A stretch of DNA of 53,630 nucleotides, taken from positions 1 to 53,630 of the forward strand of contig MWEK01000030.1 in assembly GCA_002070955.1 (NCBI GenBank). Reading direction: 5' to 3'. Both the position numbers and the translations under genes were made by a program. Shown in pieces: positions 17,878-26,386 of the stretch (its first letter is position 1; each line of letters opens with the position of its first letter). The stretch is from Planctomycetes bacterium ADurb.Bin069 (lineage in GTDB: Bacteria; Planctomycetota; UBA8108; UBA8890; UBA8898). The notes under the pieces are model-generated. The model made no database searches and had not been told where the DNA came from. It saw nothing but the letters and a program-made list of their open reading frames with translations.

Positions 17878-18417
17878 TTATTGCTCCGCTTCGATTGCGA
17901 CGCCCCGCAGCCGCTTCAGATCTTCCTTGTTCCGGAGCTGCAACAGGCCGTCCATCGCCGCACGCAGGAGATTGAGCTTGTTGTTGTTGCCGATGCTCTT
18001 GGTGAGAACGTTCTTCACGCCCGCGCATTCCAGCACGGCGCGCACGGCCTCTCCCGCGATCACGCCGGTGCCCTCGTTCGCCGGCAGCATGACCACCCGG
18101 GAGGCGCCGAACCTGCCCACCACCTTGAAAGGCAGCGTGCCGCTCCTGATCGCCACCTTCTGCATGGCGGCACGGCCGTCTTTCAGGGCCTTCTCCACCG
18201 CCACGGGCACCTCGCGGGCCTTGCCGTAGCCGATGCCGACCTCGCCGTCGCCGTTCCCGACGACGACCGCCGCCGTGAAGCTGAAGCGGCGGCCTCCTTT
18301 GACGACCGCCGCCACGCGGCTGATACGCACGACGCGCTCAAGGCCCTTGCCCTCCTGGGCTTCGAGGCCATCATGCCCGTGGGAGTCGCCGCGCGTGTCC
18401 CGTTCGTGTTCCGCCAT
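17878..18417 (-). CDS. rpsE: Ribosomal protein S5
   Basis: The product has 179 residues. ATG at 18417 is chosen over a TTG one codon upstream, with GGAG 7 nt before it. After a ~25-residue acidic/His-rich N-terminal extension come the double-stranded-RNA-binding domain (RVVRISRVAAVVKGGRRFSF) and the C-terminal domain with the SIGNNNKLNLLRA block. S5 helps control decoding accuracy and mRNA unwinding on the 30S subunit. It sits between rplR and rplO. Confidence 0.97.
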   Translation of the reverse strand: MAEHERDTRGDSHGHDGLEAQEGKGLERVVRISRVAAVVKGGRRFSFTAAVVVGNGDGEVGIGYGKAREVPVAVEKALKDGRAAMQKVAIRSGTLPFKVVGRFGASRVVMLPANEGTGVIAGEAVRAVLECAGVKNVLTKSIGNNNKLNLLRAAMDGLLQLRNKEDLKRLRGVAIEAEQ

Positions 18418-18433
18418 CAACGCACTCCGCCCC

Positions 18434-18805
18434 TCAGAAAACCAGGCCGTGCTTCCGCGCGCTGTCCGCCAGCGCCTTCACGCGGCCGTGAAACTTGTAC
18501 CCGTTCCGGTCGAAGCAGACTCGGGTGATGCCCCCGGCGCGGGCCTTCACGGCGATGAGTTCGCCCACCTTCTCGGCGCCCTTCTTGTTCCACGAGCAGG
18601 CCTTCACCCCCTCGCGCAACTCGGGCGACGCCGTCGAAGCGGCGGCCACGGTCCTGCCGGCGGCGTCATCGACCAACTGACAGTAGATGTGCCGGCCGCT
18701 GCGGAAGACCACGAGACGCGGTTTGTCCGCCGCACCGAACACCTTTTTGCGCGCGCGCAGGCCCCGCCGCTCCCGGCAGCGCTTGATCCGCGTCAGTTCA
18801 CGCAT
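18434..18805 (-). CDS. rplR: Ribosomal protein L18
   Basis: The 123-residue L18 has a basic N-terminus (RIKRCRERRGLRARKK) and the RLVVFRSGRHIYCQLVDD strand-turn-strand typical of the family. It ends in the conserved GRVKALADSARKHGLVF helix. L18 binds 5S rRNA together with L5, which is encoded nearby at 20008-20553. The gene starts 5 bp after the rplF stop. Confidence 0.97.
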   Translation of the reverse strand: MRELTRIKRCRERRGLRARKKVFGAADKPRLVVFRSGRHIYCQLVDDAAGRTVAAASTASPELREGVKACSWNKKGAEKVGELIAVKARAGGITRVCFDRNGYKFHGRVKALADSARKHGLVF

Positions 18806-18810
18806 CGCTC

Positions 18811-19389
18811 CTAACCTCCTGCTCCGCCGCTCTGGAACGACTTGCCGGCCTTGCGCACGATCCGCTCGCCCTCGTAGCGGATGCCCGTGCCTTTGTAGGG
18901 CTCGGGCGGGCGGGCCGCGCGAATGTCCGCCGCAAGCTGCCCCACGACGGCCCGGTCGGGCCCGGTCACCGAGATCTTGTAGATATTGGTGCCCTCGACG
19001 GACACGCGCTCGGCCTTGACCTCCACGCCCTTGGGAATCTTGAACTCGATCTTATGGCTATAGCCGAGGGACAGCACGACGGCGCCGCCCTTGACCTCGG
19101 CGACAAACCCCACGCCCCACACCTGCAACACCTTCGTCCAGCCCTCCGCGACGCCCTGCACCGCGTTGGCCACCAGGGCCCGCACGGTGCCGTGCATGGC
19201 GCGGCTGCGCGCATCTTCGGCGGCGCGGGACACCGTGATCTCCTTGCCGTTCTTGACGGCGCAGGCGATAGCGCCGCCGAAGGGCACCGCCATTTTCCCC
19301 TTGGGCCCCTCGGCGATGAGTTCGCCGCCCTTGACGGCCGCCTTTACCCCGGGGGGCAGCGCCACGGGCCTAATCCCGATTCGAGACAT
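18811..19389 (-). CDS. rplF: Ribosomal protein L6
   Basis: The 192 residues contain the two tandem L6 folds and the diagnostic C-terminal block EPYKGTGIRYEGERIVRKAGKS, whose GKG-like motif contacts 23S rRNA near the sarcin-ricin loop. The N-terminus MSRIGIRPVALPPGVK is typical. It lies 9 bp after rpsH in the normal spc order. It carries a few extra Gly/Gln residues at the C-terminus. Confidence 0.97.
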   Translation of the reverse strand: MSRIGIRPVALPPGVKAAVKGGELIAEGPKGKMAVPFGGAIACAVKNGKEITVSRAAEDARSRAMHGTVRALVANAVQGVAEGWTKVLQVWGVGFVAEVKGGAVVLSLGYSHKIEFKIPKGVEVKAERVSVEGTNIYKISVTGPDRAVVGQLAADIRAARPPEPYKGTGIRYEGERIVRKAGKSFQSGGAGG

Positions 19390-19398
19390 GCCGGCCTC

Positions 19399-19797
19399 CT
19401 ACCAGACTTCGCACAGGACCTCGCCGCCGAGGCGGCGCTTCCTGGCCTCCACATGGCTCATCACCCCGGCCGACGTCGACAAGACCGCGAGCCCCAGGCC
19501 GTTCAGCGGCGACGGGACCGCGTCGAGGCCGACATAGACCCTCCGGCCGGGTCGGCTGACGCGCTGGATATGCGAAAACATGCGCTCGCCGTCGGGACCG
19601 TACTTCAAACGCACGCGCAATACGGCTTTCCCCGCCGCGAGCTCGGCGTTGAAATCCTCGATGAACCCGTACCGCTTGAACACGTCCAGCACCCTGCTCT
19701 TGAGCTTCGAGTACGGGACGGCGACCTGGCGCTTGGACACCCGGTGCGCGTTGCGGATCCGCGTCAGCAGGTCCGCGATCGGATCGGTCATTGCCAT
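19399..19797 (-). CDS. rpsH: Ribosomal protein S8
   Basis: This 132-residue S8 has TDPIADLLTRIRNA at the N-terminus and STSAGVMSHVEARKRRLGGEVLCEVW at the C-terminus (STS.GV.T..EA is the family mark). ATG at 19797 is preceded by GAGGAG at 6 nt; an in-frame ATG two codons later is an alternative. S8 is a central-domain 16S rRNA-binding protein and in E. coli represses the spc operon. It lies 13 bp after rpsN. Confidence 0.97.
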   Translation of the reverse strand: MAMTDPIADLLTRIRNAHRVSKRQVAVPYSKLKSRVLDVFKRYGFIEDFNAELAAGKAVLRVRLKYGPDGERMFSHIQRVSRPGRRVYVGLDAVPSPLNGLGLAVLSTSAGVMSHVEARKRRLGGEVLCEVW

Positions 19798-19810
19798 CGC
19801 TCGCTCCTCG

Positions 19811-19996
19811 CTACCAGCTCGCCTTGCGCATGCCCGGGATCTCCCCGCGCGACGCCAGCACGCGCAGGCAGATGCGGCAGACCTTGAACTTGCGGTAGTA
19901 GGCCCGCGCCCGGCCGCACAATTCGCAGCGGTTCACGCGCCGCGTGCTAAACTTCGGCTTGCGCTTCGTCTTGACCCTCATGCACAGTCTTGCCAC
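19811..19996 (-). CDS. rpsN: Ribosomal protein S14, zinc-binding type Z
   Basis: The product has 61 residues, the length of the short zinc form. C24-x2-C27 and C40-x2-C43 form the zinc finger, followed by [13 protein letters not shown]. The start is GTG at 19996, preceded by GGGAGG at 6 nt. The alternative ATG at residue 6 would remove the MARLC segment that aligns with the family N-terminus. S14 sits in the 30S head. Confidence 0.96.
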   Translation of the reverse strand: MARLCMRVKTKRKPKFSTRRVNRCELCGRARAYYRKFKVCRICLRVLASRGEIPGMRKASW

Positions 19997-20007
19997 CGCC
20001 GTCCTCC

Positions 20008-20553
20008 CTAGCGCCGGAACGGAAATCCGAACTGCTCCAGCAGCGCGGCCGACGCCTCGTCGCTGGAATTGATAATCGAGAGCGTCACGTCCATGCCCTG
20101 CACGAACTCGACGCCGTCAAGCTCCACCTCGGGGAACACCGTCTGCTCGGTGAGGCCCAGGGTGTAATTCCCGCGCCCGTCGAAGGAGCTGCGGGCAAAG
20201 CCGCGGAAGTCGCGGATACGCGGAATCGTGACGCTGATCAGCCGGTCCAGGAACTCGTACATGCGGGTCCCCCGGAGCGTCACCTTGCACCCGATCGTCT
20301 GGCCCTCCCGGAGCTTGAAACCGGCCACGGACTTCCGCGCCTTGGTGACCACCGGCTTCTGGCCCGTGATCCTGGCCAAGTCTCCCGCGGCGGCATCGAG
20401 GCGCTTCGGGTTCTCGGTGGCGCGTCCCACGCCCATGTTCACCGTGACCTTCACCAGGCGCGGCACGCCCAGGCGGTTCGCGTAACCGAACCGGTGCATC
20501 ATAAAGGGAACGACATCTTTTTCGTACCGTTCCCGAAGTCGCGGAAGCGCCAT
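20008..20553 (-). CDS. rplE: Ribosomal protein L5
   Basis: The 181-residue L5 opens [16 protein letters not shown]. It keeps [11 protein letters not shown], the [23 protein letters not shown] block and the [18 protein letters not shown] loop that contacts P-site tRNA. L5 binds 5S rRNA and forms an intersubunit bridge with S13. It lies 11 bp after rplX. Confidence 0.97.
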   Translation of the reverse strand: MALPRLRERYEKDVVPFMMHRFGYANRLGVPRLVKVTVNMGVGRATENPKRLDAAAGDLARITGQKPVVTKARKSVAGFKLREGQTIGCKVTLRGTRMYEFLDRLISVTIPRIRDFRGFARSSFDGRGNYTLGLTEQTVFPEVELDGVEFVQGMDVTLSIINSSDEASAALLEQFGFPFRR

Positions 20554-20564
20554 CGCGCACCTCC

Positions 20565-20882
20565 CTATGCCTTGTCAATCGCCTGGCCGCTCTTCACGGC
20601 GCAGCGAATCTTCGCCTCGCCGACGCGGCGAATGCGGTACCGCGTCGGACGGTCGGCGGACGGATCGATGAGCGACACGTTGGAAACGTCGATCGGCGTC
20701 TCGCGGCGGATGCGCCCGCCCTGGGGATGCTTCTGGCTCCGGCGCACGTGCCGGTAGTGCAGGTTCAGCCCCTGCACCACGACCTTGCCCTTGGCGTGCA
20801 GCACGCGCACGACGCGGCCGCGCTTGCCCTTCTCATCCCCGGCAATCACTTCCACCAGGTCGTTTCGCTTGATCGTGAGCAT
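20565..20882 (-). CDS. rplX: Ribosomal protein L24
   Basis: The 105-residue L24 contains a KOW motif near the N-terminus ([21 protein letters not shown]) and [20 protein letters not shown]24 is an early assembly initiator of the 50S subunit located at the tunnel exit. It lies 9 bp after rplN. Confidence 0.97.
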   Translation of the reverse strand: MLTIKRNDLVEVIAGDEKGKRGRVVRVLHAKGKVVVQGLNLHYRHVRRSQKHPQGGRIRRETPIDVSNVSLIDPSADRPTRYRIRRVGEAKIRCAVKSGQAIDKA

Positions 20883-20891
20883 GTCGCGCTC

Positions 20892-21260
20892 CTACACCAC
20901 TTCCGGCGCCAGCGAAATGATTTTCATGAAGTTGCGAAGCCTGAGCTCGCGGGCCACGGCGCCGAAGATGCGCGTTCCGCGCGGATTGCCGTCGTTGTCA
21001 ATGAGCACCAGCGCGTTGCGGTCGAAGCGGACGTACGAGCCATCGCTCCGCCGCACGGGGAAGCGGGTGCGCACGATGACGGCGCGCACGACCTCGCCCT
21101 CCTTGACATCGCCGCCGGGCTCGGACTTCTTGACCGAGCCGATGACGATGTCGCCCACCGACGCGTAGCGCCGCCGGGTGCCGCCGAGGACCTTCACGCA
21201 CATCACTTCCTTGGCGCCCGTGTTGTCCGCCACATCGAGCCGCGTCTCTGCCTGGATCAT
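20892..21260 (-). CDS. rplN: Ribosomal protein L14
   Basis: The 122 residues are the standard L14 length. Marks are [18 protein letters not shown] at the start, the [14 protein letters not shown] strand region and [13 protein letters not shown] near the C-terminus. L14 contacts L19 and 16S rRNA in intersubunit bridges. Its ATG overlaps the TGA of rpsQ by 4 bp, a coupling arrangement. Confidence 0.98.
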   Translation of the reverse strand: MIQAETRLDVADNTGAKEVMCVKVLGGTRRRYASVGDIVIGSVKKSEPGGDVKEGEVVRAVIVRTRFPVRRSDGSYVRFDRNALVLIDNDGNPRGTRIFGAVARELRLRNFMKIISLAPEVV

Positions 21261-21532
21261 GCCTCGCCTCCCGCCGCGTGCTTGATGATCCGCGCCAGGC
21301 GCCAGCGCTTGGTCTTGGAGAGCGGGCGCGTCTCGACGATCTCCACCAGGTCGCCTTCGCGCGCCTCGCGGCGGGGATCATGGGCGTAGAACCTCGTCGC
21401 GCGGCCCATGTACTTCTCGAACACCGGGTGCTTCACGCGCCGGGCCACATCGACGACGATGGTCTTTTCCATCTTGGCGCTCATCACGACGCCCTGCACC
21501 GCGACGCGCCGTCCGCGTTCCTGCTCAGCCAT
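21257..21532 (-). CDS. rpsQ: Ribosomal protein S17
   Basis: This 91-residue OB-fold protein has the family marks [17 protein letters not shown], the HP.FEKYM-type turn and [18 protein letters not shown]17 binds helix 11 of 16S rRNA early in assembly. It overlaps rpmC by 8 bp at its start and rplN by 4 bp at its end, so it sits in a tightly coupled string rpmC-rpsQ-rplN. Confidence 0.97.
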   Translation of the reverse strand: MAEQERGRRVAVQGVVMSAKMEKTIVVDVARRVKHPVFEKYMGRATRFYAHDPRREAREGDLVEIVETRPLSKTKRWRLARIIKHAAGGEA

Positions 21533-21734
21533 TGTCCTTCGCCCTCTTCACTTGCTTCTCCCGCAGAATCGTGAGGAGCCGTCCGATCTCGCGGCGCTTC
21601 TGCCGGAGCGCACCCGGATTCTCGACGTCATCGCTGCCCGCGCGCAGGCGCAGCTTGAAAATCTCCGATCGGCGCTTCTGGACTTCCGCGCGGATCTCGT
21701 CCTCGGGGAGCTGTCGAATCTCAGCGGTCTTCAT
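21525..21734 (-). CDS. rpmC: Ribosomal protein L29
   Basis: This 69-residue two-helix protein opens MKTAEIRQLPEDEIRAEV and ends with the ALRQKRREIGRLLTILREK helix. L29 sits by the tunnel exit and forms part of the docking site for trigger factor and SRP. Start and stop codons overlap the neighbours on both sides: 4 bp with rplP and 8 bp with rpsQ. Confidence 0.96.
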   Translation of the reverse strand: MKTAEIRQLPEDEIRAEVQKRRSEIFKLRLRAGSDDVENPGALRQKRREIGRLLTILREKQVKRAKDNG

Positions 21735-22150
21735 ACGACCTGCCTCCTCGCGACGAACTTGACCTTGACCGACAGCTTGCGCGCGACGCGGGCGAGGGCC
21801 TGGCGCGCAAGCATCTCGGAGACGCCGCCGATCTCGTAGAGGATCTTGCCCGGGCGCACGACCGCCGCGTAGAACTCCGGCTCGCCCTTGCCCTTGCCCA
21901 TGCGCGTTTCCAGCGGGATCGAGGTCACGGGCTTGTCGGGGAACATGCGGATGAAGAGCCGGCCCTGGCCTTTCAAGAAATGCTGCGACGCGAGGCGGCC
22001 CGCCTCGATCTGCTTGGCCGAAACCCAGCCGCCCTCCAACGACTGCAAGCCGTACTCGCCGAAGGACACCACATTGCCCCGGGTGGCCTTGCCTTTGGCG
22101 TGCCCGCGCTGCTGCTTGCGGTGCTTAACCCTTTTTGGCATGAGCGCCAT
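21731..22150 (-). CDS. rplP: Ribosomal protein L16
   Basis: The 139 residues contain MPKRVKHRKQQRGHAKGKA, the FGEYGLQSLEGGWVSAKQIEAGR segment in two parts, and the IFPDKPVT-type loop (here MFPDKPVTSIP). ATG at 22150 is preferred (AAGGAG 7 nt upstream); an ATG three codons later is the alternative. L16 lines the A-site tRNA corridor of the 50S subunit. It overlaps rpsC by 26 bp and rpmC by 4 bp. Confidence 0.97.
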   Translation of the reverse strand: MALMPKRVKHRKQQRGHAKGKATRGNVVSFGEYGLQSLEGGWVSAKQIEAGRLASQHFLKGQGRLFIRMFPDKPVTSIPLETRMGKGKGEPEFYAAVVRPGKILYEIGGVSEMLARQALARVARKLSVKVKFVARRQVV

Positions 22151-22799
22151 AGGTCTGCTCCTTCCTCTCGGAGTACAGGCCGCGGTAGATCCACACCTTG
22201 ACGCCGATGGAGCCGTAGGTCGTGTGGGCCTCCGCCATGCCGAAGCTGATGTCAGCCTGCAGGGTCTGCAGCGGGATCTTGCCCTCGCTCATGATGACGC
22301 GGCGCGCCATCTCCGACCCCGCCAGACGGCCGCCCACGGCGATCTTGATGCCCTTGGCGCCCTTCTGCACCGAAGTCTTCATCGTCATCTTGAGCACCCG
22401 GCGGAAGGCGCCCCGGCGCTTGAGCTGCTCGGCCACCTGCTCCGCGACGAACTGCGCCTCCAGCTCGGGCGTCGGAACCTCGACGATGGTCAGATTCACC
22501 CGGCGCTTCGTCAACGCCTCCAGTTCCGCCTTCAGCTCCTCGGCCTGCTTGCCCTGGCGTCCGATCACGAGGCCCGGCCGGGCCGTCTTCACGATGATCG
22601 TGACCTCCTCGCGCTCGCGCTCGATCTCGACGACGGGGATGCCCGCGCCCTTCAGATCGCGCTTGTCGCGGATGTGCCGCCGGATCTTCTGATCCTCCAC
22701 CAGATAATCGCCGAACTCGTTCTTCCGGGCGTACCATCGCGAACGCCAGTTCTCGGTGACGCCGACGCGAAATCCGGTCGGCCAAACTTTCTGTCCCAT
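22125..22799 (-). CDS. rpsC: Ribosomal protein S3
   Basis: The 224-residue S3 opens MGQKVWPTGFRVG. The KH domain contains VIGRQGKQAEELKAELE (the GxxG loop is GRQG). The C-terminal domain includes GRLAGSEMARR. S3 forms part of the mRNA entry tunnel and helicase on the 30S subunit. Its ATG shares one base with the rplV stop (TGATG), and its 3' end overlaps rplP. Confidence 0.97.
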   Translation of the reverse strand: MGQKVWPTGFRVGVTENWRSRWYARKNEFGDYLVEDQKIRRHIRDKRDLKGAGIPVVEIEREREEVTIIVKTARPGLVIGRQGKQAEELKAELEALTKRRVNLTIVEVPTPELEAQFVAEQVAEQLKRRGAFRRVLKMTMKTSVQKGAKGIKIAVGGRLAGSEMARRVIMSEGKIPLQTLQADISFGMAEAHTTYGSIGVKVWIYRGLYSERKEQTYGAHAKKG

Positions 22800-23164
22800 C
22801 AGGCCTTCTCCTCGTCTCTCCTGAGGACCACGCTGATGTGGCTCGTGCGCCGGCGGATGCCGTACACGCGGCCCATGGCCCGCGGACTCCAGCGCTTGAG
22901 CACGGGCCCCGGGTCGGCGTACGTCTCCGCGACGACGAGGTCGTCCGCATCGACGTTGCCTTCCTGCTGAGCGTTGGCCATCGCCGACTTGATGACCTTC
23001 GCCACCATGGGAGCGGCCCGCTTGTGGATGTGCTTGAGCTGGGCGAGGGCATCGTTCACCGGCAGCCCTCGGATCAGATCCAACACGCCGCGCACCTTGC
23101 GCGGACCGATGCGCGCCAAGCGGTGCATCGCCGTGAACCCCTCGTCCGTCTTCTTCGCCGCCAT
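22799..23164 (-). CDS. rplV: Ribosomal protein L22
   Basis: The product has 121 residues. ATG at 23164 is chosen; the open frame upstream is inside rpsS. Family marks are RIGPRKVRGVLDLIRG and the long hairpin region ending SPRAMGRVYGIRRRTSHISVVL, which reaches into the exit tunnel. A macrolide-relevant loop is present at normal length. It lies 14 bp after rpsS. Confidence 0.97.
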   Translation of the reverse strand: MAAKKTDEGFTAMHRLARIGPRKVRGVLDLIRGLPVNDALAQLKHIHKRAAPMVAKVIKSAMANAQQEGNVDADDLVVAETYADPGPVLKRWSPRAMGRVYGIRRRTSHISVVLRRDEEKA

Positions 23165-23178
23165 GCTGCCGCCTCGTC

Positions 23179-23454
23179 TCACTCCGTCTTCGCTCGGCCG
23201 GATGTGTGGCCGCGGAAGACCCGCGTGGGCGCGAACTCGCCGAGCTTGTGGCCGACCATGTTCTCCGTCACGTAGATCTGCCGGAAATCCTTGCCGTTGT
23301 GCACCAGGAACGTGTGGCTGACGAACTCGGGAATCACCGTGCAGGCCCGCGCCCACGTCTTGATGGGCTTGCGGTCACTGGTTTCCTTCTGTTGCATCAC
23401 CTTGCGGAGCAGCTTCGCATCCACGAAGGGCCCTTTTCTCAACGACCTGCTCAC
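23179..23454 (-). CDS. rpsS: Ribosomal protein S19
   Basis: This 91-residue S19 opens MSRSLRKGPFVDAKLL from a GTG start (23454). It contains TWARACTVIPEFVSHTFLVHNGK and KLGEFAPTRVFRGH. S19 forms a complex with S13 in the 30S head and contacts the 50S. It lies 21 bp after rplB in standard S10-operon order. Confidence 0.97.
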   Translation of the reverse strand: MSRSLRKGPFVDAKLLRKVMQQKETSDRKPIKTWARACTVIPEFVSHTFLVHNGKDFRQIYVTENMVGHKLGEFAPTRVFRGHTSGRAKTE

Positions 23455-23475
23455 GACGCCACCTCCTCGGCCGCC

Positions 23476-24303
23476 TTATTTCTTCCTGCGCCTGATGATG
23501 TACTTGCCGCTCTCCTTGCGCGGGTTCCGGGTCTTGCCGCCCTTGGCCAGCAGGCCCGTCGGGGAGCACGGCGGGCGGCCGCCCTTGCTGCGGGCCTCGC
23601 CGCCCCCCAGGGGATGGTCGCAGGGGCACATCGCCACGCCGCGCACGTACGGCCGCCAGCCGCGGTGCCGGTTCCGCCCGGCCTTGCCGATCCAGATATT
23701 CTGCCGCTCGATGGCGCCCACCTGCCCCACCGTCGCTCGGCAGGCCAGGTGCACCAGCCGCACCTCGCCCGACGGCATGACCAGGTGGGCATAATCGCCC
23801 TCCTTGGCCATGACCTGGGCGAACATGCCGGCCGCCCGCGCGATCCGCCCGCCCTGCCCGACGCGCATCTCGATGTTGTGGACCATCACGCCCTGCGGGA
23901 TGTTCCTGAGCGGCATGCAGTTGCCCACCTTGACGTCGACCTTGTCCCCGGACAGCACTTCCGCGCCGACGCCCAGCTCGCGCGGCGCGATGATGTAGCG
24001 CTTCTCGCCGTCCCGGTAGCACACCAGGGCGATATGGCAGTTTCGGTTGGGATCGTACTCGATGGACATGACCCTGGCCGGAATGCCGTCCTTGCCCCGC
24101 TTGAAGTCGATCCGGCGCCAGATCGTCTTGTGGCCCCCGCCGCGGTGGCGCGACGTGATGCGGCCGTGATTGTTGCGCCCGCGCCGGTTCGGGATCTTCT
24201 CGCACAGCGATTTCTCGGGAACCGCCGCGGTGATCTCCTTGCCGTCCAACACCGTCGCGAGGCGCCGTCCCGGCGATGTCGGTTTGTAGCTCTTGATGCC
24301 CAT
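23476..24303 (-). CDS. rplB: Ribosomal protein L2
   Basis: The 275-residue L2 has GRNNHGRITSRHRGGGHK near residue 42 and the LGVGAEVLSGD region. The conserved C-terminal loop reads GVAMCPCDHPLGGGEAR (about 223-238). It keeps the histidine equivalent to E. coli His229 (H230 here), but the second loop histidine is Leu232 and there are cysteines at 226, 228 and 246. L2 is needed for subunit association and peptidyl-transferase centre integrity. It lies 14 bp after rplW. Confidence 0.97.
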   Translation of the reverse strand: MGIKSYKPTSPGRRLATVLDGKEITAAVPEKSLCEKIPNRRGRNNHGRITSRHRGGGHKTIWRRIDFKRGKDGIPARVMSIEYDPNRNCHIALVCYRDGEKRYIIAPRELGVGAEVLSGDKVDVKVGNCMPLRNIPQGVMVHNIEMRVGQGGRIARAAGMFAQVMAKEGDYAHLVMPSGEVRLVHLACRATVGQVGAIERQNIWIGKAGRNRHRGWRPYVRGVAMCPCDHPLGGGEARSKGGRPPCSPTGLLAKGGKTRNPRKESGKYIIRRRKK

Positions 24304-24317
24304 GCTCGCGCCCTCGC

Positions 24318-24599
24318 TCAGTAAACGTCGATCTTCTCGCCCGGCCGCAGGTGCACGATGGCTTCCTTCCAGCCCCGCGTTTCGCCCATTTTCGCGCCCA
24401 TGCGCTTCTGCTTTCCGGATTTGTTGCGCGTGCAGACCCGCAACACCTTGACGTTGAAGATCGTCTCGACCGCCTTGCGGATCTCGATCTTGTTCGCCGC
24501 CGAGTGCACCCTGAAGGTGTACTGGTTGACGTGCTCGATGGACGAGGTCGTCTTCTCCGTCAGGATCGGGGCGAGAATCACCGTGTAGGGGTCCTTCAT
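24318..24599 (-). CDS. rplW: Ribosomal protein L23
   Basis: The product has 93 residues. ATG at 24599 overlaps the rplD stop by 4 bp. Family marks are ILAPILTEKTTSSIE, YTFRVHSAANKIEIRKAVETIFNVKV and a basic terminal region. L23 is the main docking site for trigger factor and SRP at the tunnel exit. The longer open frame upstream lies within rplD and is not used. Confidence 0.96.
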   Translation of the reverse strand: MKDPYTVILAPILTEKTTSSIEHVNQYTFRVHSAANKIEIRKAVETIFNVKVLRVCTRNKSGKQKRMGAKMGETRGWKEAIVHLRPGEKIDVY

Positions 24600-25234
24600 G
24601 CCTTTGCCTCCTCGACGCCGAGCAGGGCCTTCAGGGCGCCGCGGGTCAGGAGCACCTTCTCGCGGCGGACCACGTCGTAGGCGTTGAACTCCCCCACGGG
24701 AACGACCTTCACGCCGGGGATGTTGCGACAGGCCAGGTAGACGACTCTGGGGACTTCCTCCATGCCCACCAGGCAACTGCCCGTGATGCCGAGGCGCGCA
24801 AGCTGCGCGGCCATCTGCTTGGTCTTGGCGGCGTCCAGCGCCAGGGCGTCCACCACCACCACCTGGTTGTCGACGATCTTCCACAGCAGCGCCGAGCGCA
24901 CCGCAAGGCGCTTCTGCTTGCGGTTGATCGCGAAGGAGTAATCCCGCGGCTTGGGACCGAAGATGATGCCGCCGCCGCGCCAGATAGGCGAACGGCGGGA
25001 GCCGGCCCGCGCCCGGCCCGTGCCCTTCTGGGCCCAGGGCTTGCGGTTGCTCTTGTTGACCTCGGCCCGCGTCTTCGTCGAAGCCGTCCCGGCGCGGCGG
25101 TTGGCGCCGTACATCACCACCGCCTCTCGGATCAGGGCCGGCCGCACGCGCGTGCCCAGCGCGGCCCGCGGCACGGCGATGCTCGCCACCTTCTCGCCGC
25201 TCTGATTGACCACCGTCAACGAAAGATCCGCCAT
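24596..25234 (-). CDS. rplD: Ribosomal protein L4
   Basis: The product has 212 residues. ATG at 25234 begins the family-like MADLSLTVVNQSGEKV. The long tunnel-lining loop is present (EVNKSNRKPWAQKGTGRARAG, SPIWRGGGIIFGPKPRDYSF). In E. coli L4 also represses the S10 operon. Overlap with rplW is 4 bp. The upstream open frame runs through rplC in the wrong frame and is not part of the gene. Confidence 0.97.
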   Translation of the reverse strand: MADLSLTVVNQSGEKVASIAVPRAALGTRVRPALIREAVVMYGANRRAGTASTKTRAEVNKSNRKPWAQKGTGRARAGSRRSPIWRGGGIIFGPKPRDYSFAINRKQKRLAVRSALLWKIVDNQVVVVDALALDAAKTKQMAAQLARLGITGSCLVGMEEVPRVVYLACRNIPGVKVVPVGEFNAYDVVRREKVLLTRGALKALLGVEEAKA

Positions 25235-25251
25235 GGTTATCCTCGCGCCGC

Positions 25252-25890
25252 TCAGCGCTTGTACGTACTCTCCTGCACGACGACGTACCCGCCCGGGGGA
25301 CCCGGCACCGCGCCCCGCACCACCAGCAGATTCCGGGCGGGATCGATCTTCACCACGCCCAGGTTCTGCACCGTCGCCCTGCAATTGCCCCACTGGCCGG
25401 GCATGGGCTTGCCCGGCAGCACCCGGGCGTTGAAGACGGAGCCGGCCGAGCCGATCTCGCGCACGTTCTTGGACCCGTGCGCCCGGGGCCCGGAGCTGAA
25501 GTTGTGCCGCCGAATCGTGCCCGAGAACCCGCGTCCCTTGCTCGTGCCCGCCACATTGATGCGCGCGACGCCCTCGAAGACCGCCACGGTGAGCTGATCG
25601 CCCGCCTTCACTTCCCGGCCCTCGATCGGGGGCACTTCCCCGACGATACGCGCCGCCGCGCCGCCCGCTTGGGCGAACACCCCGGCCATGGCCTTGGTGG
25701 GCTTCTTCCGAGTCGTGCCGAAGCCGACCTTCCAGGCCGCGTAGCCGTCGCGCTCCACGGTCTTGACCTGCAGCACCGTGCACGGGCCGATCTCCAGCAT
25801 CGTCACGGGCACCATGTCCCCGTTCTCGGCAAACACCTGCGTCATGCCGAGCTTCCGGCCCAGGAGTGCGGGCAATCTATTCTGCGACAC
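25252..25890 (-). CDS. rplC: Ribosomal protein L3
   Basis: The 212 residues start at GTG 25890, with GAGG 6 nt or so upstream. Marks are ALLGRKLGMTQVF at the N-terminus, the KGRGFSGTIRRHNFSSGPRAHGS loop in two parts that reaches the peptidyl-transferase centre, and GKPMPGQWGN. L3 is an assembly initiator of the 50S subunit. It lies 8 bp after rpsJ. Confidence 0.97.
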   Translation of the reverse strand: MSQNRLPALLGRKLGMTQVFAENGDMVPVTMLEIGPCTVLQVKTVERDGYAAWKVGFGTTRKKPTKAMAGVFAQAGGAAARIVGEVPPIEGREVKAGDQLTVAVFEGVARINVAGTSKGRGFSGTIRRHNFSSGPRAHGSKNVREIGSAGSVFNARVLPGKPMPGQWGNCRATVQNLGVVKIDPARNLLVVRGAVPGPPGGYVVVQESTYKR

Positions 25891-25898
25891 GCCTCACC

Positions 25899-26207
25899 TC
25901 ACGACTTGATCTCGATGTCGATGTAAACGCCCGCGGGGACGTTCAGCTTCTTGAGCGCATCGACGGTCTTGGCCGTCTGCTCGGAAATATCGATGATCCT
26001 CTTATGCGTGCGGATTTCGAACTGCTCCCGGGACTTCTTGTCGATATGCGGAGAACGCAGCACCGTGTAGCGCTCGATTCTGCTCGGAAGCGGCACGGGG
26101 CCCGACACCTTCGCGCCGGTCCGCTTCGCGGTCTCGGCGATGGTCGCCGCCGCCCCGTCCAGGACGTGGTGGTCATAGGCTTCCAAGCGAATTCTCATCT
26201 TGTCCAT
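25899..26207 (-). CDS. rpsJ: Ribosomal protein S10 (first gene of the S10 operon)
   Basis: The 102-residue S10 opens [17 protein letters not shown] and contains [29 protein letters not shown], the loop that contacts 16S rRNA, in normal form. S10 also serves as NusE in antitermination. It is preceded by a 172-nt leader and a consensus promoter at 26387-26414, so the S10-spc-alpha genes can be transcribed independently of fusA. Confidence 0.98.
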   Translation of the reverse strand: MDKMRIRLEAYDHHVLDGAAATIAETAKRTGAKVSGPVPLPSRIERYTVLRSPHIDKKSREQFEIRTHKRIIDISEQTAKTVDALKKLNVPAGVYIDIEIKS

Positions 26208-26380
26208 ACGTATCGCTCCCGACTGACGGCACCGGACCGCAGACAGAACCCGCGCACCGGGTCAACCCGGAGAGCAGTCTGTTTTAATGGAAGCGCGGCA
26301 TTACGCCCACAGGCCCGGCGGAGCCCCGGCAGGTCGCATGGCGCCCCTGAGATTCAGCGACTTTCCGCAAAAGGTGAAAA
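26208..26380 (-). promoter_or_regulatory. 5' leader of the S10 operon with a nested stem-loop
   Basis: This is about 172 nt between the predicted transcription start and rpsJ. It contains a 5-bp closing stem (26240-26244 with 26277-26281) enclosing a perfect 5-bp hairpin with a TCAA loop on the plus strand (26257-26270). Leaders at this position in other bacteria bind L4; whether this one does is not known. Confidence 0.4.
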
Positions 26381-26386
26381 GCCTGA

